The notes below the pieces were generated by a model that was given only the letters and a program-made list of their open reading frames with translations, searched no databases and had not been told where the DNA came from. This document shows, one piece after another, positions 1 through 5,889 of a DNA stretch of 7,975 nucleotides. The position numbers and the translations under genes were made by a program. Every line of letters begins with the position of its first letter. The first letter of the stretch is position 1. Source of the DNA: an uncultured Lachnospiraceae bacterium (lineage in GTDB: Bacteria > Bacillota > Clostridia > Lachnospirales > Lachnospiraceae); contig CAJTOL010000046.1 of NCBI GenBank assembly GCA_910577645.1, positions 10,339 to 18,313 on the forward strand, written 5' to 3'.

Positions 1-118
1 TGCCATCAGGGAGAACCACAATGAGATCCTCAGGAAAAGCGGTAGAATCCTTTTGCTTTGAGCAGGCCGAAAGAGAAAGGGTGGAAATAAGTAAAATAGT
101 AAATAAGAATTTTTTCAT
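1..118 (-). CDS. Lipoprotein paralog A, N-terminal part only (runs off the window)
   Basis: The gene starts at 118 on the minus strand and leaves the window after 39 codons. The N-terminus is a lipoprotein signal peptide: MKKF, a hydrophobic run (LFTILLISTLSL) and the lipobox LSAC, with Cys19 as the lipidated residue. The mature start SKQKDSTAFPEDLIVVLPDG is nearly identical to the two complete paralogs to its right. An AGGAGG ribosome binding site (complement of 126-131) precedes the ATG. The protein is expected to be anchored on the outer face of the cytoplasmic membrane. It is the first visible member of a minus-strand array of at least three such genes. Function is not known, and whether the rest of the gene is intact cannot be seen. 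Confidence 0.85.
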   Translation of the reverse strand, partial: MKKFLFTILLISTLSLSACSKQKDSTAFPEDLIVVLPDG

Positions 119-152
119 AAAGGTATCCTCCTGAAAATAATCTGATAAGTTA

Positions 153-181
153 ATGATACTATCCAGGAGGGGAAATAGCAA
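153..181 (-). promoter_or_regulatory. Promoter of lipoprotein A (copy of a conserved promoter)
   Basis: On the minus strand, TTGCTA (complement of 176-181) and TATCAT (complement of 153-158) are 17 bases apart, a sigma-A-like -35/-10 pair about 35 bases before the start codon. The same boxes with the same 17-base spacing stand before paralogs B and C. Each lipoprotein therefore appears to be transcribed on its own, against the direction of the tail genes. Confidence 0.6.
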
Positions 182-200
182 GGAGAAAAAGAGAGAGATT

Positions 201-340
201 GGGGGAAAAGGCTATGAGGTAAAAGGAAGTTGCTGGGAGAAGCTTACAAAGATAGCAGAGGAGAATCCTACCCATATCATCTGATTTACTGTGATATAGA
301 AGCAGTAAGTCAGATGACATAGTGGATAGGGGATGCTTGA
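201..340 (+). pseudogene. Decayed 3' end of xkdQ (hub gene) between lipoproteins A and B
   Basis: This stretch aligns with the last roughly 45 codons of the intact xkdQ (about 5748-5889). It has matching blocks for GYAVKG, KITKTAEG, HPYHLIH and the segment after it, in the same order. Indels and stops have destroyed the frame (for example the HPYHLIHCDR region reads THIIFTVI then a stop). It begins near the codon for Gly366 of xkdQ, as the other relics do, and ends against the stop codon of lipoprotein B. No xkdP or xkdQ 5' sequence is seen here. It is a relic, not a gene. Confidence 0.75.
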
Positions 341-901
341 TTAATCCCATCCATATTCTGTACAATAATAGTCGCCAATGGTTATTAAGTAACCTTCAAA
401 AGAGGGAGAATCGGCTTCATGATAAGGCGGAAAAGCAAATACAACAACAAGTGACTGAAAAGATTTCTTTTTGTCAGGAGACTCTGTGATAGGAGTATAC
501 TGCCCTTCGTTAATTGAGTAATATTTATGTGCATAAGAATCTTCTGAAAATCCTGCTTTTACAAAATTTGATTTTTGAGAAGATGGGGAAAGGCCATTTT
601 TTAAAGAACAGGGAGAAGTTGCATTTATTAATATATAAGAGAGAAGCCCTTCATTATAACCTATATTTAAACCTAAATCTTCATAAATATACCATTTGCC
701 CCCTAAAATGTAGGTATCCGTGTAATCAGCCGCTCCAAGAATCTCAGCCGCATCACCGTGAGGCATATACAAAGAGAGCTCTTTACCATCAGGAAGAACC
801 ACAATGAGATCTTCAGGAAAAGCGGTGGAATCTTGCTGTTTTGAGCAGGCTGGCAAAAATAAGGTGGAGATAAGTAAAATAGTAAATAAGAATCTTTTCA
901 T
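341..901 (-). CDS. Lipoprotein paralog B, 186 aa, surface-anchored, function unknown
   Basis: This is a complete gene on the minus strand. Residues 1-18 form a lipoprotein signal peptide (MKRFLFTILLISTLFL) with lipobox LPAC and lipidated Cys19. The mature part opens with SKQQDSTAFPEDLIVVLPDG, followed by a segment with LYMP and ILG and then a YEDLGLNIGY run. That pattern recalls small lipoproteins with a BamE/SmpA-like or stalk-like fold, but no family is certain. The C-terminus ends YCTEYGWD. Start choice is supported by AGGAGG 8 bases upstream and by the identical start in the paralogs. By hand count it differs from paralog C at 3 of the first 63 residues but at about 49 of the last 123. 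It lies convergent to an xkdQ 3' relic. It could be an immunity, exclusion or sensor lipoprotein, but nothing in the sequence proves this. Confidence 0.85.
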   Translation of the reverse strand: MKRFLFTILLISTLFLPACSKQQDSTAFPEDLIVVLPDGKELSLYMPHGDAAEILGAADYTDTYILGGKWYIYEDLGLNIGYNEGLLSYILINATSPCSLKNGLSPSSQKSNFVKAGFSEDSYAHKYYSINEGQYTPITESPDKKKSFQSLVVVFAFPPYHEADSPSFEGYLITIGDYYCTEYGWD

Positions 902-934
902 AAAGGTTTCCTCCTGGAAATAATCTATAAGTTA

Positions 935-963
935 ATGATACTATCCGGGAGGAAAATTAGCAA
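935..963 (-). promoter_or_regulatory. Promoter of lipoprotein B
   Basis: TTGCTA (complement of 958-963), 17 bases, then TATCAT (complement of 935-940) on the minus strand. The boxes and spacing match the promoters of paralogs A and C. The leader between -10 and ATG, with its AGGAGG, is also conserved. Confidence 0.6.
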
Positions 964-993
964 GGAGAAAAAGGGAGGGGCTAGGGTAAAAGG

Positions 994-1054
994 AAAGACA
1001 TCATCTGATAACGGCCATTGGATTTATCCGGGCTGTATATTAACCATACCATAG
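994..1054 (+). pseudogene. 3' end relic of xkdP
   Basis: The sequence reads TSSDNGHWIYPGCILTIP and a TAG stop. This matches the last residues of the intact XkdP-like protein (SSDNGHWIYPGCTLNIP, ending at 2877), including the stop and the following 'gagttaggag' ribosome-binding stretch. It is joined on its left to a scrap of xkdQ tail (about 973-993) through the short shared string 'gaaag'. Only about 19 codons of xkdP remain, and there is no start. Its presence shows that xkdP-xkdQ once stood to the left of lipoprotein C. Confidence 0.85.
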
Positions 1055-1071
1055 GAGTTAGGAGAAGAGTG

Positions 1072-1259
1072 CCATACTGGATATTAGGAAAACTTAGATA
1101 CCGTCGGATTCTGCTGGAGGAAGCTATGCGGTAAAAGGAAGTAATAAAGCAAAGATTACAAACACAGCAGGAAGGAAACCCCACCCATATCATCTGATTC
1201 ACTATGATAGAAGCAGTAATGTGTACGGGTGGGCGGATAGATAGGGGGACATCTGATTA
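1072..1259 (+). pseudogene. Internally deleted xkdQ: 5' end fused to 3' end
   Basis: About 1072-1119 matches the first 16 codons of intact xkdQ (GKL.YR.ILL block) except that the ATG has become ATAC. From about 1121 the sequence jumps to the xkdQ 3' end (SYAVKGSNKAKITNTAGRK, then HPYHLIHYDRSSNVYGW). Roughly 350 codons are missing between Glu16 and Gly366, and the join is out of frame. The 3' part is well preserved in its own frame until a TAG after GWADR. The former xkdQ stop region overlaps the stop codon of lipoprotein C (TTA at 1257-1259), the same convergent overlap as at the intact xkdQ. Not expected to be translated usefully. Confidence 0.85.
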
Positions 1260-1817
1260 GTCCCATCCATATTTGGAACAGTAGTCATCAGTAACTCTTA
1301 TCGAATAACCTTCAAAATATGGAGAATCGGCTTCACTATAGGGGGGAAAGACTAATATAATGGGCACAGAGTGAAAAGAATATTCTGTGTCAGTAAAGCC
1401 TTTACTTGGGGTATAGTGACCATCGCTGATCAAATAATATTTAGCCCCATAAGCATCTTCTGAAAAGCCATTTTTAACAAAATCTGATTTTCCAGAAGAA
1501 GGGTTAAGGCCATTTTTTAAGGTACAGGGAGAAATTGCATCTATGCGTATATAAGCAAGAAGCCCATCCTTATAACCTGTTTCCAACCCTAAATCTTCAT
1601 AAACATACTGTTTACCCCCAAAAAGGAAGGTATCCGTGTAATCTGCTGCTCCCAGAATCTCAGCCGCATCATCATGAGGCATATACAAAGAAAGTTCTTT
1701 GCCATCAGGAAGAACCACAATGAGATCTTCAGGAAAAGCGGTGGAATCTTGTTGCTTTGAGCAGGCTGAGAGAAATAAGGTGGAGATAAGTAAAATAGTA
1801 AATAAGAACTTTTTCAT
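1257..1817 (-). CDS. Lipoprotein paralog C, 186 aa, surface-anchored, function unknown
   Basis: This complete minus-strand gene has the same length as paralog B. The signal peptide MKKFLFTILLISTLFL ends in lipobox LSAC with Cys19 lipidated. The first 63 residues are nearly identical to B. After the DYTDT motif the sequences diverge sharply, while keeping scattered anchors such as YEDLGL, SPC.LKNGL, FSED.Y, KYY, FPPY.EADSP, FEGY and YGWD. The two kept cysteines outside the lipobox (in SPC and in the C-terminal YC) could form a disulfide; this is inference. AGGAGG and a promoter identical in layout to A and B precede the start. The gene converges on a deleted xkdQ relic, with the stop regions overlapping. 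No function is recognised. Extracytoplasmic location is well supported. Confidence 0.85.
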   Translation of the reverse strand: MKKFLFTILLISTLFLSACSKQQDSTAFPEDLIVVLPDGKELSLYMPHDDAAEILGAADYTDTFLFGGKQYVYEDLGLETGYKDGLLAYIRIDAISPCTLKNGLNPSSGKSDFVKNGFSEDAYGAKYYLISDGHYTPSKGFTDTEYSFHSVPIILVFPPYSEADSPYFEGYSIRVTDDYCSKYGWD

Positions 1818-1850
1818 AATGGTTTCCTCCTGGAAATAATCTGTAAGTTA

Positions 1851-1879
1851 ATGATACTATCCAAGAGGGAAAATAGCAA
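1851..1879 (-). promoter_or_regulatory. Promoter of lipoprotein C
   Basis: TTGCTA (complement of 1874-1879), a 17-base spacer and TATCAT (complement of 1851-1856). This is the third copy of the conserved promoter, again followed by a leader of about 30 bases with AGGAGG. Confidence 0.6.
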
Positions 1880-1902
1880 GGAGAAAAGGAGAGATACCGG
1901 AG

Positions 1903-1935
1903 GTAAAAGGTTATGTGATAAAAGGAAGTGACAGG
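1903..1935 (+). pseudogene. Scrap of xkdQ 3' region joined to the start of the tail operon
   Basis: About 33 bases resembling the xkdQ GYAVKG segment (ggttatgtgataaaagg) and the 'gtaacaggac' seen in the relic at 2968-2973 adjoin unrelated sequence at about 1936. The scrap forms the left border of the intact tail genes and supplies the GTG at 1928. It is too short to be anything but a recombination footprint. Confidence 0.55.
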
Positions 1936-1981
1936 ACGCTATCTTGGAGTAGGATTCCGCAAGGAAGGCGTTATTTATAAT

Positions 1982-2230
1982 ATGACGGAATCCACGGTTC
2001 CCATGAACTTTCCCGGGCAGATGAGGGCTGAAAAGGAAAACGGAACTACCCAGTTACAACTGTCCTTTACCCCCAAAAACATCATTCAGGTAAACAGGAC
2101 AGATTCACAGAAAGAAATGGAAACAAAAGTCCGGCAAAGCTTGTCCGGTATGTTGGATGAGATGGCCGCTGATATAGCCAGAATGGCACTCAGGGTCAAT
2201 GGGAATATTTCAGGAGGAGAGATAGCATGA
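1982..2230 (+). CDS. Small tail-operon protein upstream of xkdP, 82 aa, unrecognised
   Basis: The ORF codes for 82 residues from ATG 1982. It is preceded by AAGGAAGG (1961-1968) at a rather long distance of 13 bases. The open frame extends back to a GTG at 1928, but that GTG lies in an xkdQ relic and has no spaced ribosome binding site, so it is less likely. The protein is polar, with a LQLSFTPKNIIQV stretch and a helical C-terminal half (MLDEMAADIARMALRV). Its TGA overlaps the ATG of xkdP by four bases (ATGA), which implies translational coupling and a shared role in tail assembly. I do not recognise the family. Because a recombination junction lies 50 bases upstream, the native 5' end or promoter may have been lost or replaced. 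Confidence 0.65.
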   Translation: MTESTVPMNFPGQMRAEKENGTTQLQLSFTPKNIIQVNRTDSQKEMETKVRQSLSGMLDEMAADIARMALRVNGNISGGEIA

Positions 2231-2877
2231 TTTATTTAGATACATTTACCTTTCCGTCTCTGCCGGAGCGGATCGGAATCAGCGGGGGAGCGGTATACCA
2301 GACCTACAGCCTGCTTGCCGGGAGGGCGTCTATACCTGGTGGGAAAGACATCAAGTCTGTTAAATGGTCTGGCACATTCTTTGGGAGAAAGCGGCGCAGA
2401 ACTGTATTAGTTCAACAATGGGAAGAACCGGCGGAATGTATTCGATTTTTAGAGGATGCCATGAAAAGCGGGAAAACCTTAAATCTGATTGTAGACGAAG
2501 CGCCTATTAATCTGGATGTAACCATCTCTACATTAAGCTATGAGGCTGTAGGGGCATATGGCGACATTGAGTACACAATAGAACTGGAGGAAGCATCTGC
2601 ATTAAAGGTTTATACAGTTTCTGAGAAAAACATCCAGCCCCTGGCCAAAACAGTGGAAACCCGTCCGGAAACACGTGCCAGTCAGGCATACACAGTAGTT
2701 TCCGGGGATAACTTGTGGAAAATCGCCAGAAGGTTTTATGGCGGAAATGGAAGTGACTGGAAAAAAATATACGATGCAAACGCAGCAGTCATTGAAGAGA
2801 CAGCAAAAAAATACAGAAAGCCATCATCTGACAACGGTCATTGGATTTATCCGGGTTGTACATTAAACATACCATAG
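2227..2877 (+). CDS. xkdP: XkdP-like phage tail protein with C-terminal LysM domain
   Basis: This 216-residue protein is close to the length usual for PBSX XkdP. Residues about 1-135 form a phage-tail domain (opening MIYLDTFTFPSLPERIGI, with WSGTFFGRKRR near 50). Residues about 153-215 form a LysM domain (YTVVSGDNLWKIARRFYG, then IYDANAAVI, ending HWIYPGCTLNIP) that should bind glycan, or act as a structural adaptor in the baseplate region. In PBSX-type contractile tails this gene sits just before the hub gene xkdQ. Here a relic-rich stretch and a lipoprotein gene separate the two by about 1.8 kb. The start is fixed by the ATGA overlap with the upstream gene and by AGGAGG at 2212-2217. The ORF has no sign of decay. 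The family call rests on domain layout and gene order. Confidence 0.85.
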   Translation: MIYLDTFTFPSLPERIGISGGAVYQTYSLLAGRASIPGGKDIKSVKWSGTFFGRKRRRTVLVQQWEEPAECIRFLEDAMKSGKTLNLIVDEAPINLDVTISTLSYEAVGAYGDIEYTIELEEASALKVYTVSEKNIQPLAKTVETRPETRASQAYTVVSGDNLWKIARRFYGGNGSDWKKIYDANAAVIEETAKKYRKPSSDNGHWIYPGCTLNIP

Positions 2878-2893
2878 GACTTAGGAGAGGGGT

Positions 2894-2982
2894 ATGAAGC
2901 TGGATACAGGAAAGCTTAGAAACCGCCTGATTTTGCTGGATGAAGCTACGGGATAAAAGAAAGTAACAGGACAAAGATTACA
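2894..2982 (+). pseudogene. Internally deleted xkdQ, second copy, right after xkdP
   Basis: Directly after xkdP, with a GGAGAGGGG site, ATG 2894 begins the xkdQ N-terminus (MKLDTGKLRNRLILLDE). It then jumps to the xkdQ tail near GYAVKG and hits TAA at 2954, giving a 20-codon micro-ORF. Bases up to about 2982 continue the xkdQ tail (acaaagattacaaag). The join after the LLDE codons is at the same place as in the relic at 1072-1259. It is most likely non-functional. Confidence 0.8.
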
Positions 2983-3034
2983 AAGAAAGCTCTTTGCCAT
3001 CAGGAAGAACCACAATGAGATCCTCAGGAAAAGA
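2980..3034 (-). pseudogene. Internal fragment of a lipoprotein paralog
   Basis: About 55 bases match the codons for FPEDLIVVLPDGKEL of the lipoprotein family on the minus strand, compared with 1690-1740. Both sides are cut: on the left it fuses to xkdQ through shared 'acaaaga', on the right to xkdP through shared 'gtggaa'. The fragment shows that a lipoprotein gene once stood here too, convergent with this xkdQ copy. Confidence 0.8.
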
Positions 3035-3110
3035 GGTGGAAACCCGCCCGGAAACATCCATCGTGCAGGCATACGCAGTGACCATTGAAGAGACAGCAAA
3101 AAATACGGCA
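3035..3110 (+). pseudogene. Two joined fragments of a second xkdP
   Basis: Bases 3035-3079 match the xkdP linker and LysM entry (GTGGAAACCCG...CAGGCATAC, compare 2655-2695). Bases about 3075-3110 match the later EETAKK block (compare 2788-2815). The part between, most of the LysM core, is deleted at a shared 'gcagt'. This is the leftover of a second xkdP copy. The adjoining sequence to the right is the AT-rich lipoprotein insert. Confidence 0.8.
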
Positions 3111-3123
3111 AAAACTCTTGACT

Positions 3124-3151
3124 TTTACAAAATCCTCTTTTGTGGTAGAAT
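3124..3151 (+). promoter_or_regulatory. Promoter of the broken lipoprotein gene
   Basis: TTTACA (3124-3129), 16 bases, TAGAAT (3146-3151): each box has five of six consensus bases. The ATG follows 30 bases later, after an AAGGGGG ribosome binding site near 3164-3170. It gives the inserted gene its own transcription inside the tail operon. Confidence 0.55.
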
Positions 3152-3181
3152 AATATATTATACGAAGGGGGATAAGGTATT

Positions 3182-4549
3182 ATGAGAAAAACAGAACGAT
3201 TTATAACAATGTTACTAATGACGGCCATTATGCTTGCTGGGTGCGGGAACAAAGAAAGCACGCCAACACAAAGTGAGAGTGTGGCTACGGAAACGGAATC
3301 TGAAAGCTAAACGGATGAAGATGAAAAAGAAATCGAGAATTTGTATGAAACTGAGGAACTTGTCACAAAGACGATTGGGGATATTGAATACCAGATTCCA
3401 AAGGAATGGGAAAGCGATTGCGAAGAAGCAGAAAGCGGAATATGCTATCATTATGAGGGGGGATATATCTGGGTTTGGAGCACAACAGACTTTATCTACG
3501 GAAAAAAATATTCAGATATACCAGATGAGAAAAAGAAAACAGAGTTGCAGCAATGTACGAGTGACGCAGTATCAGATCTAATGATGTTCAAGTTGGGAGA
3601 AACAAGTTTCAATAAAAATAAAATATTGTTAGAAAATTTTTTTGATATTGGCAACCAAGATGCTTATCAAGCCATCTGTTCTATAAGCAGAGATGATGGG
3701 AAATTTATGTCAAAATCTATTTCTATAGTGTCAAACAATACAATATATGTATTTGCAATGCTTAAAAATGCTGATTTGGAAGATAAAATAGACTTTCATT
3801 ATGAGCAATTAATAGATAGTATCCGTGGAAATAATAGGCTTGAGGATGATGGGAAGATTAAAAGCGTAGAGGAATATAATGAAAAATTCAATGAAATTTC
3901 CGCTCAGTTAAAAGAAATATTTAAAAAATATGCGTTGGATTTGGTCCCATATTCCGAAGAAGATAGTAAGGAAATTTTTGAAATTGTTATAGTAAGTAGC
4001 AAAGAGCTTGCAAAACGCGGAAATGAACTTGAATCAAAAGAAGAAATTCAGGATGATGAGCTGTTTGGTCCGTTTTACTTATCTGCTGGCTATTTGTGCA
4101 ATAATTATGATGAAGATACAGAATATGGAAAAGTAGGAAATAGGGCATTTGATTTAATTTTATATATTGCTGGTGGCGATAATAAAAATAGGGATAAAGT
4201 ATTAGAGGAATTTGATATTATAGCTAAAAATCACGGAATCGAGATGATGACAATTGATGATTTGAAAAGCGGAGAAAAAGGAGTGGAAGAAGATGGCGTG
4301 GATATTAAGGAAAGTATAGCGTTATCGACAGGAAGATACATTGTTGGAGAGGATATTCCTTCTGGAAAGTATGATATTGTTGGCGTATCAGATGGATGCG
4401 TTAGCGTGTGCAGCCAAGGAAAAACTTATGGAGATGTTTTATATGAAATTATTACGCCAGGGGAAGTGGTTTATGCGAATGTAAGACTGGAGGATGGATA
4501 TGAAGTAGAAGTCGTTGCGGGTGGGAAAGTGCAGCTACAGCCAAAATAA
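3182..4549 (+). pseudogene. Large lipoprotein gene interrupted by one in-frame TAA
   Basis: ATG 3182 opens a clear lipoprotein: MRKTERFITMLLMTAIMLAGC with lipobox LAGC and lipid Cys21, then a Ser/Thr/Glu linker. At 3308-3310 a TAA stops it after 42 residues. The same frame then stays open without another stop to 4549, more than 410 codons. The downstream part continues the acidic linker and then a PsbP/DUF1795-like stretch (IEYQIPKEWES...YIWVWS). It ends in a C-terminal module GRYIVGEDIPSGKYDIVGV...VQLQPK that is familiar from clostridial surface proteins. One base change would restore a 455-residue lipoprotein. Restart at TTG 3341 has no good ribosome binding site and would give a protein without export signal. 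AT-rich codon use differs from the neighbouring tail genes, so it is probably an insertion. A sequencing error is the main alternative. Confidence 0.75.
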
Positions 4550-4586
4550 TATTGATTTTGATTGATAGTGACATCAAAAAGTTAGA

Positions 4587-4620
4587 AGCCGGGAACTTAT
4601 GAACAGGTTCCCGGCTTTTA
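4587..4620 (+). terminator. Rho-independent terminator after the inserted lipoprotein gene
   Basis: A perfect 10-base stem (AGCCGGGAAC at 4587-4596 with GTTCCCGGCT at 4607-4616) with a 10-base loop is followed by TTTTA, and a second T-run lies at 4629-4635. It ends transcription of the insert. It would also block read-through from xkdP into xkdQ, unless anti-terminated or leaky. Confidence 0.85.
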
Positions 4621-4659
4621 CTCTGCCGTTTTTTTAAATAGGAGTTAGGAGGAAAACAC

Positions 4660-5889
4660 ATGTTAGATATAGGAAAACTTAAATACCGTCTGATTCTGCT
4701 GGATGAAAACGGAGTACAGTATGATTTAAAGGATGTAATTCAGGATCTTGGATATGAAGAGAACGAAAATGAGCTGGCATCCCGGATTACATTTCGCTTG
4801 GCAGATGTTGACGGGGCTTTGGAGCTGTGCAGGAACGGCCGGATGGTATTTTTGCTGGCAGGATTTGACGGAAACGATGAGGAAATATGCCGGGGAACCT
4901 TAAAAACCTGGCGGCATACATACGGACTTACGGCCCGTACCGCGGATTGCACCGTGTATGACACACTGTATCAACTGGACAAGTCCCAGGATAACCGGTA
5001 TATTTCCTCCGGGCGCACCACGGCTCAGGTGTTTGCGGAGATTGCCGCAGATTGGGGGATTGAGATGGAATACCACGGCCCGGATGTATCTCATGGGGCT
5101 ATGCCCATGAAGAACAAAACCCCGGCAAAAATGTTTTTGGAGCTGTTAGATGACGCCAGGAAAAAGGGGGCTGGGGAGTACATATTGCGGGCAGTTCAGG
5201 GAAAAATCGTGGTATCCCCCGTTCTTTCTAACGAAACCGTTTACCTGTTCGGAAGAGACAACACCGTCCGGGTTACGTATCAGGAAAACATTTCTGACTT
5301 GGTAACCAGAGTTAAGGTGTTGGGGCAGTCAAAGAAAGATAACGCCGCGCCGGTGGAAGCCGTGCTGGACGGGCGGACAGAGTTTGGCATACTCCAAAAA
5401 ATCTATCAGCGGAACAGTGACGAGACGATTGAGGCAGCCAGGCAGGCGGCAGCTGAGCTGTTAAAGGAAGAGGGGGAGCCAAAAGAAGAGATGACCTTAG
5501 ATCTTCCGGATGTGCCCTATGTAAGGAAAGGAGACGCCATCTACTGCCACAGGCTGGAAAAGGCGGACGGATATTACCGGGTGTTAAGCGTCAGCCACGA
5601 CTGCGGCGCAAGGACAATGACCCTTAAAGTAAAAAAAGCAGAGCAGATTCAAGCATTACAAGAAGGAAACCAGCAAACAGGGGCCTATGGGACAGGCAGT
5701 GAAGTGACATTTCTGGGAGGAATGCATTATGTCAGCTCTAACGCCGGGGCAAAAGGCTATGCGGTAAAAGGAAAGGGTCGGGCAAAGATTACAAAGACAG
5801 CAGAAGGGAAAGCCCACCCATATCATTTGATTCACTGTGATAGAAGCAGTAATGTGTATGGGTGGGTGGATGCAGGGACGTTTGGTTAG
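4660..5889 (+). CDS. xkdQ: XkdQ-like tail hub protein with C-terminal SH3-like tail domain
   Basis: The 409-residue protein resembles the XkdQ/YqbQ hub family (gpD-like), which forms the central baseplate hub under the tail tube. Residues about 1-345 carry the hub part (MLDIGKLKYRLILLDENG; TADCTVYDTLYQLDKSQDNRY near 105; VTRVKVLG near 220; YVRKGDAIYCH near 285). Residues about 346-409 form a short SH3-like tail (VTFLGGMHYVSSNAG, GYAVKGKGRAKITK, HPYHLIH, VYGWVDAGTFG) of the type found in wall-binding proteins. The start is fixed by TTAGGAGGAAA at 4645. The stretch 'ataggagttagga' before it is the old xkdP-xkdQ junction, so an insert has separated the two genes. At least three partial copies of its ends lie elsewhere in the window. 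This is the only intact copy. Confidence 0.85.
   Translation: MLDIGKLKYRLILLDENGVQYDLKDVIQDLGYEENENELASRITFRLADVDGALELCRNGRMVFLLAGFDGNDEEICRGTLKTWRHTYGLTARTADCTVYDTLYQLDKSQDNRYISSGRTTAQVFAEIAADWGIEMEYHGPDVSHGAMPMKNKTPAKMFLELLDDARKKGAGEYILRAVQGKIVVSPVLSNETVYLFGRDNTVRVTYQENISDLVTRVKVLGQSKKDNAAPVEAVLDGRTEFGILQKIYQRNSDETIEAARQAAAELLKEEGEPKEEMTLDLPDVPYVRKGDAIYCHRLEKADGYYRVLSVSHDCGARTMTLKVKKAEQIQALQEGNQQTGAYGTGSEVTFLGGMHYVSSNAGAKGYAVKGKGRAKITKTAEGKAHPYHLIHCDRSSNVYGWVDAGTFG

Larger units (their letters stand above)
208..984. repeat. Cassette copy 1: xkdQ tail relic + lipoprotein B + promoter
   Basis: This unit runs from the xkdQ Gly366 breakpoint through the xkdQ 3' relic, the convergent lipoprotein gene and its promoter, to a short purine-rich stretch where the next xkdQ tail scrap begins. 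The same order is repeated at 1123-1902. Exact ends are uncertain by roughly 10-20 bases. Confidence 0.65.
1123..1902. repeat. Cassette copy 2: xkdQ tail relic + lipoprotein C + promoter
   Basis: This is the second copy of the unit at 208-984, about the same length (near 780 bases). It starts at the same codon of xkdQ and ends in a similar purine-rich stretch upstream of the lipoprotein promoter. The best conserved parts are the promoter, the signal-peptide half of the lipoprotein and the xkdQ tail. The lipoprotein C-terminal half is the most diverged. Confidence 0.65.

Noticed and set aside
514..807. Plus-strand open frame opposite lipoprotein B, with a similar one at 1535-1723 opposite lipoprotein C
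   Set aside because: Both are antisense shadows. They recur only because the lipoprotein genes are paralogs. They have no ribosome binding sites and the composition is typical of reverse-frame translation.
1..1935. CRISPR array or diversity-generating retroelement
   Set aside because: The repeats are hundreds of bases long and coding, with no short repeat-spacer pattern, no reverse transcriptase and no adenine-biased template/variable pair.
1928..1981. GTG 1928 as the start of the small gene before xkdP
   Set aside because: It lies inside an xkdQ scrap with a ribosome-like stretch only 1-2 bases away. ATG 1982 is preferred, though the long spacing leaves some doubt.
2894..2956. A 20-residue micro-ORF with a fair ribosome binding site after xkdP
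   Set aside because: It is the xkdQ N-terminus cut by a deletion. The frame after the junction is accidental, and the related copy at 1072 has lost its ATG.
2994..3185. 63-aa plus-strand ORF
   Set aside because: It runs through three unrelated fragments (inverted lipoprotein, xkdP, insert leader), so it is a chance fusion.
3341..4549. A separate gene starting at TTG 3341
   Set aside because: It is in frame with the signal peptide at 3182, has no ribosome binding site, and would start in the middle of the acidic linker. An interrupted lipoprotein explains it better.
5748..5889. xkdQ C-terminal segment as a toxin tip with the lipoprotein as its immunity protein
   Set aside because: The tail is a conserved SH3-like segment and is the same in all copies. 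No catalytic motif is visible, so a toxin/immunity pair is not supported as such.
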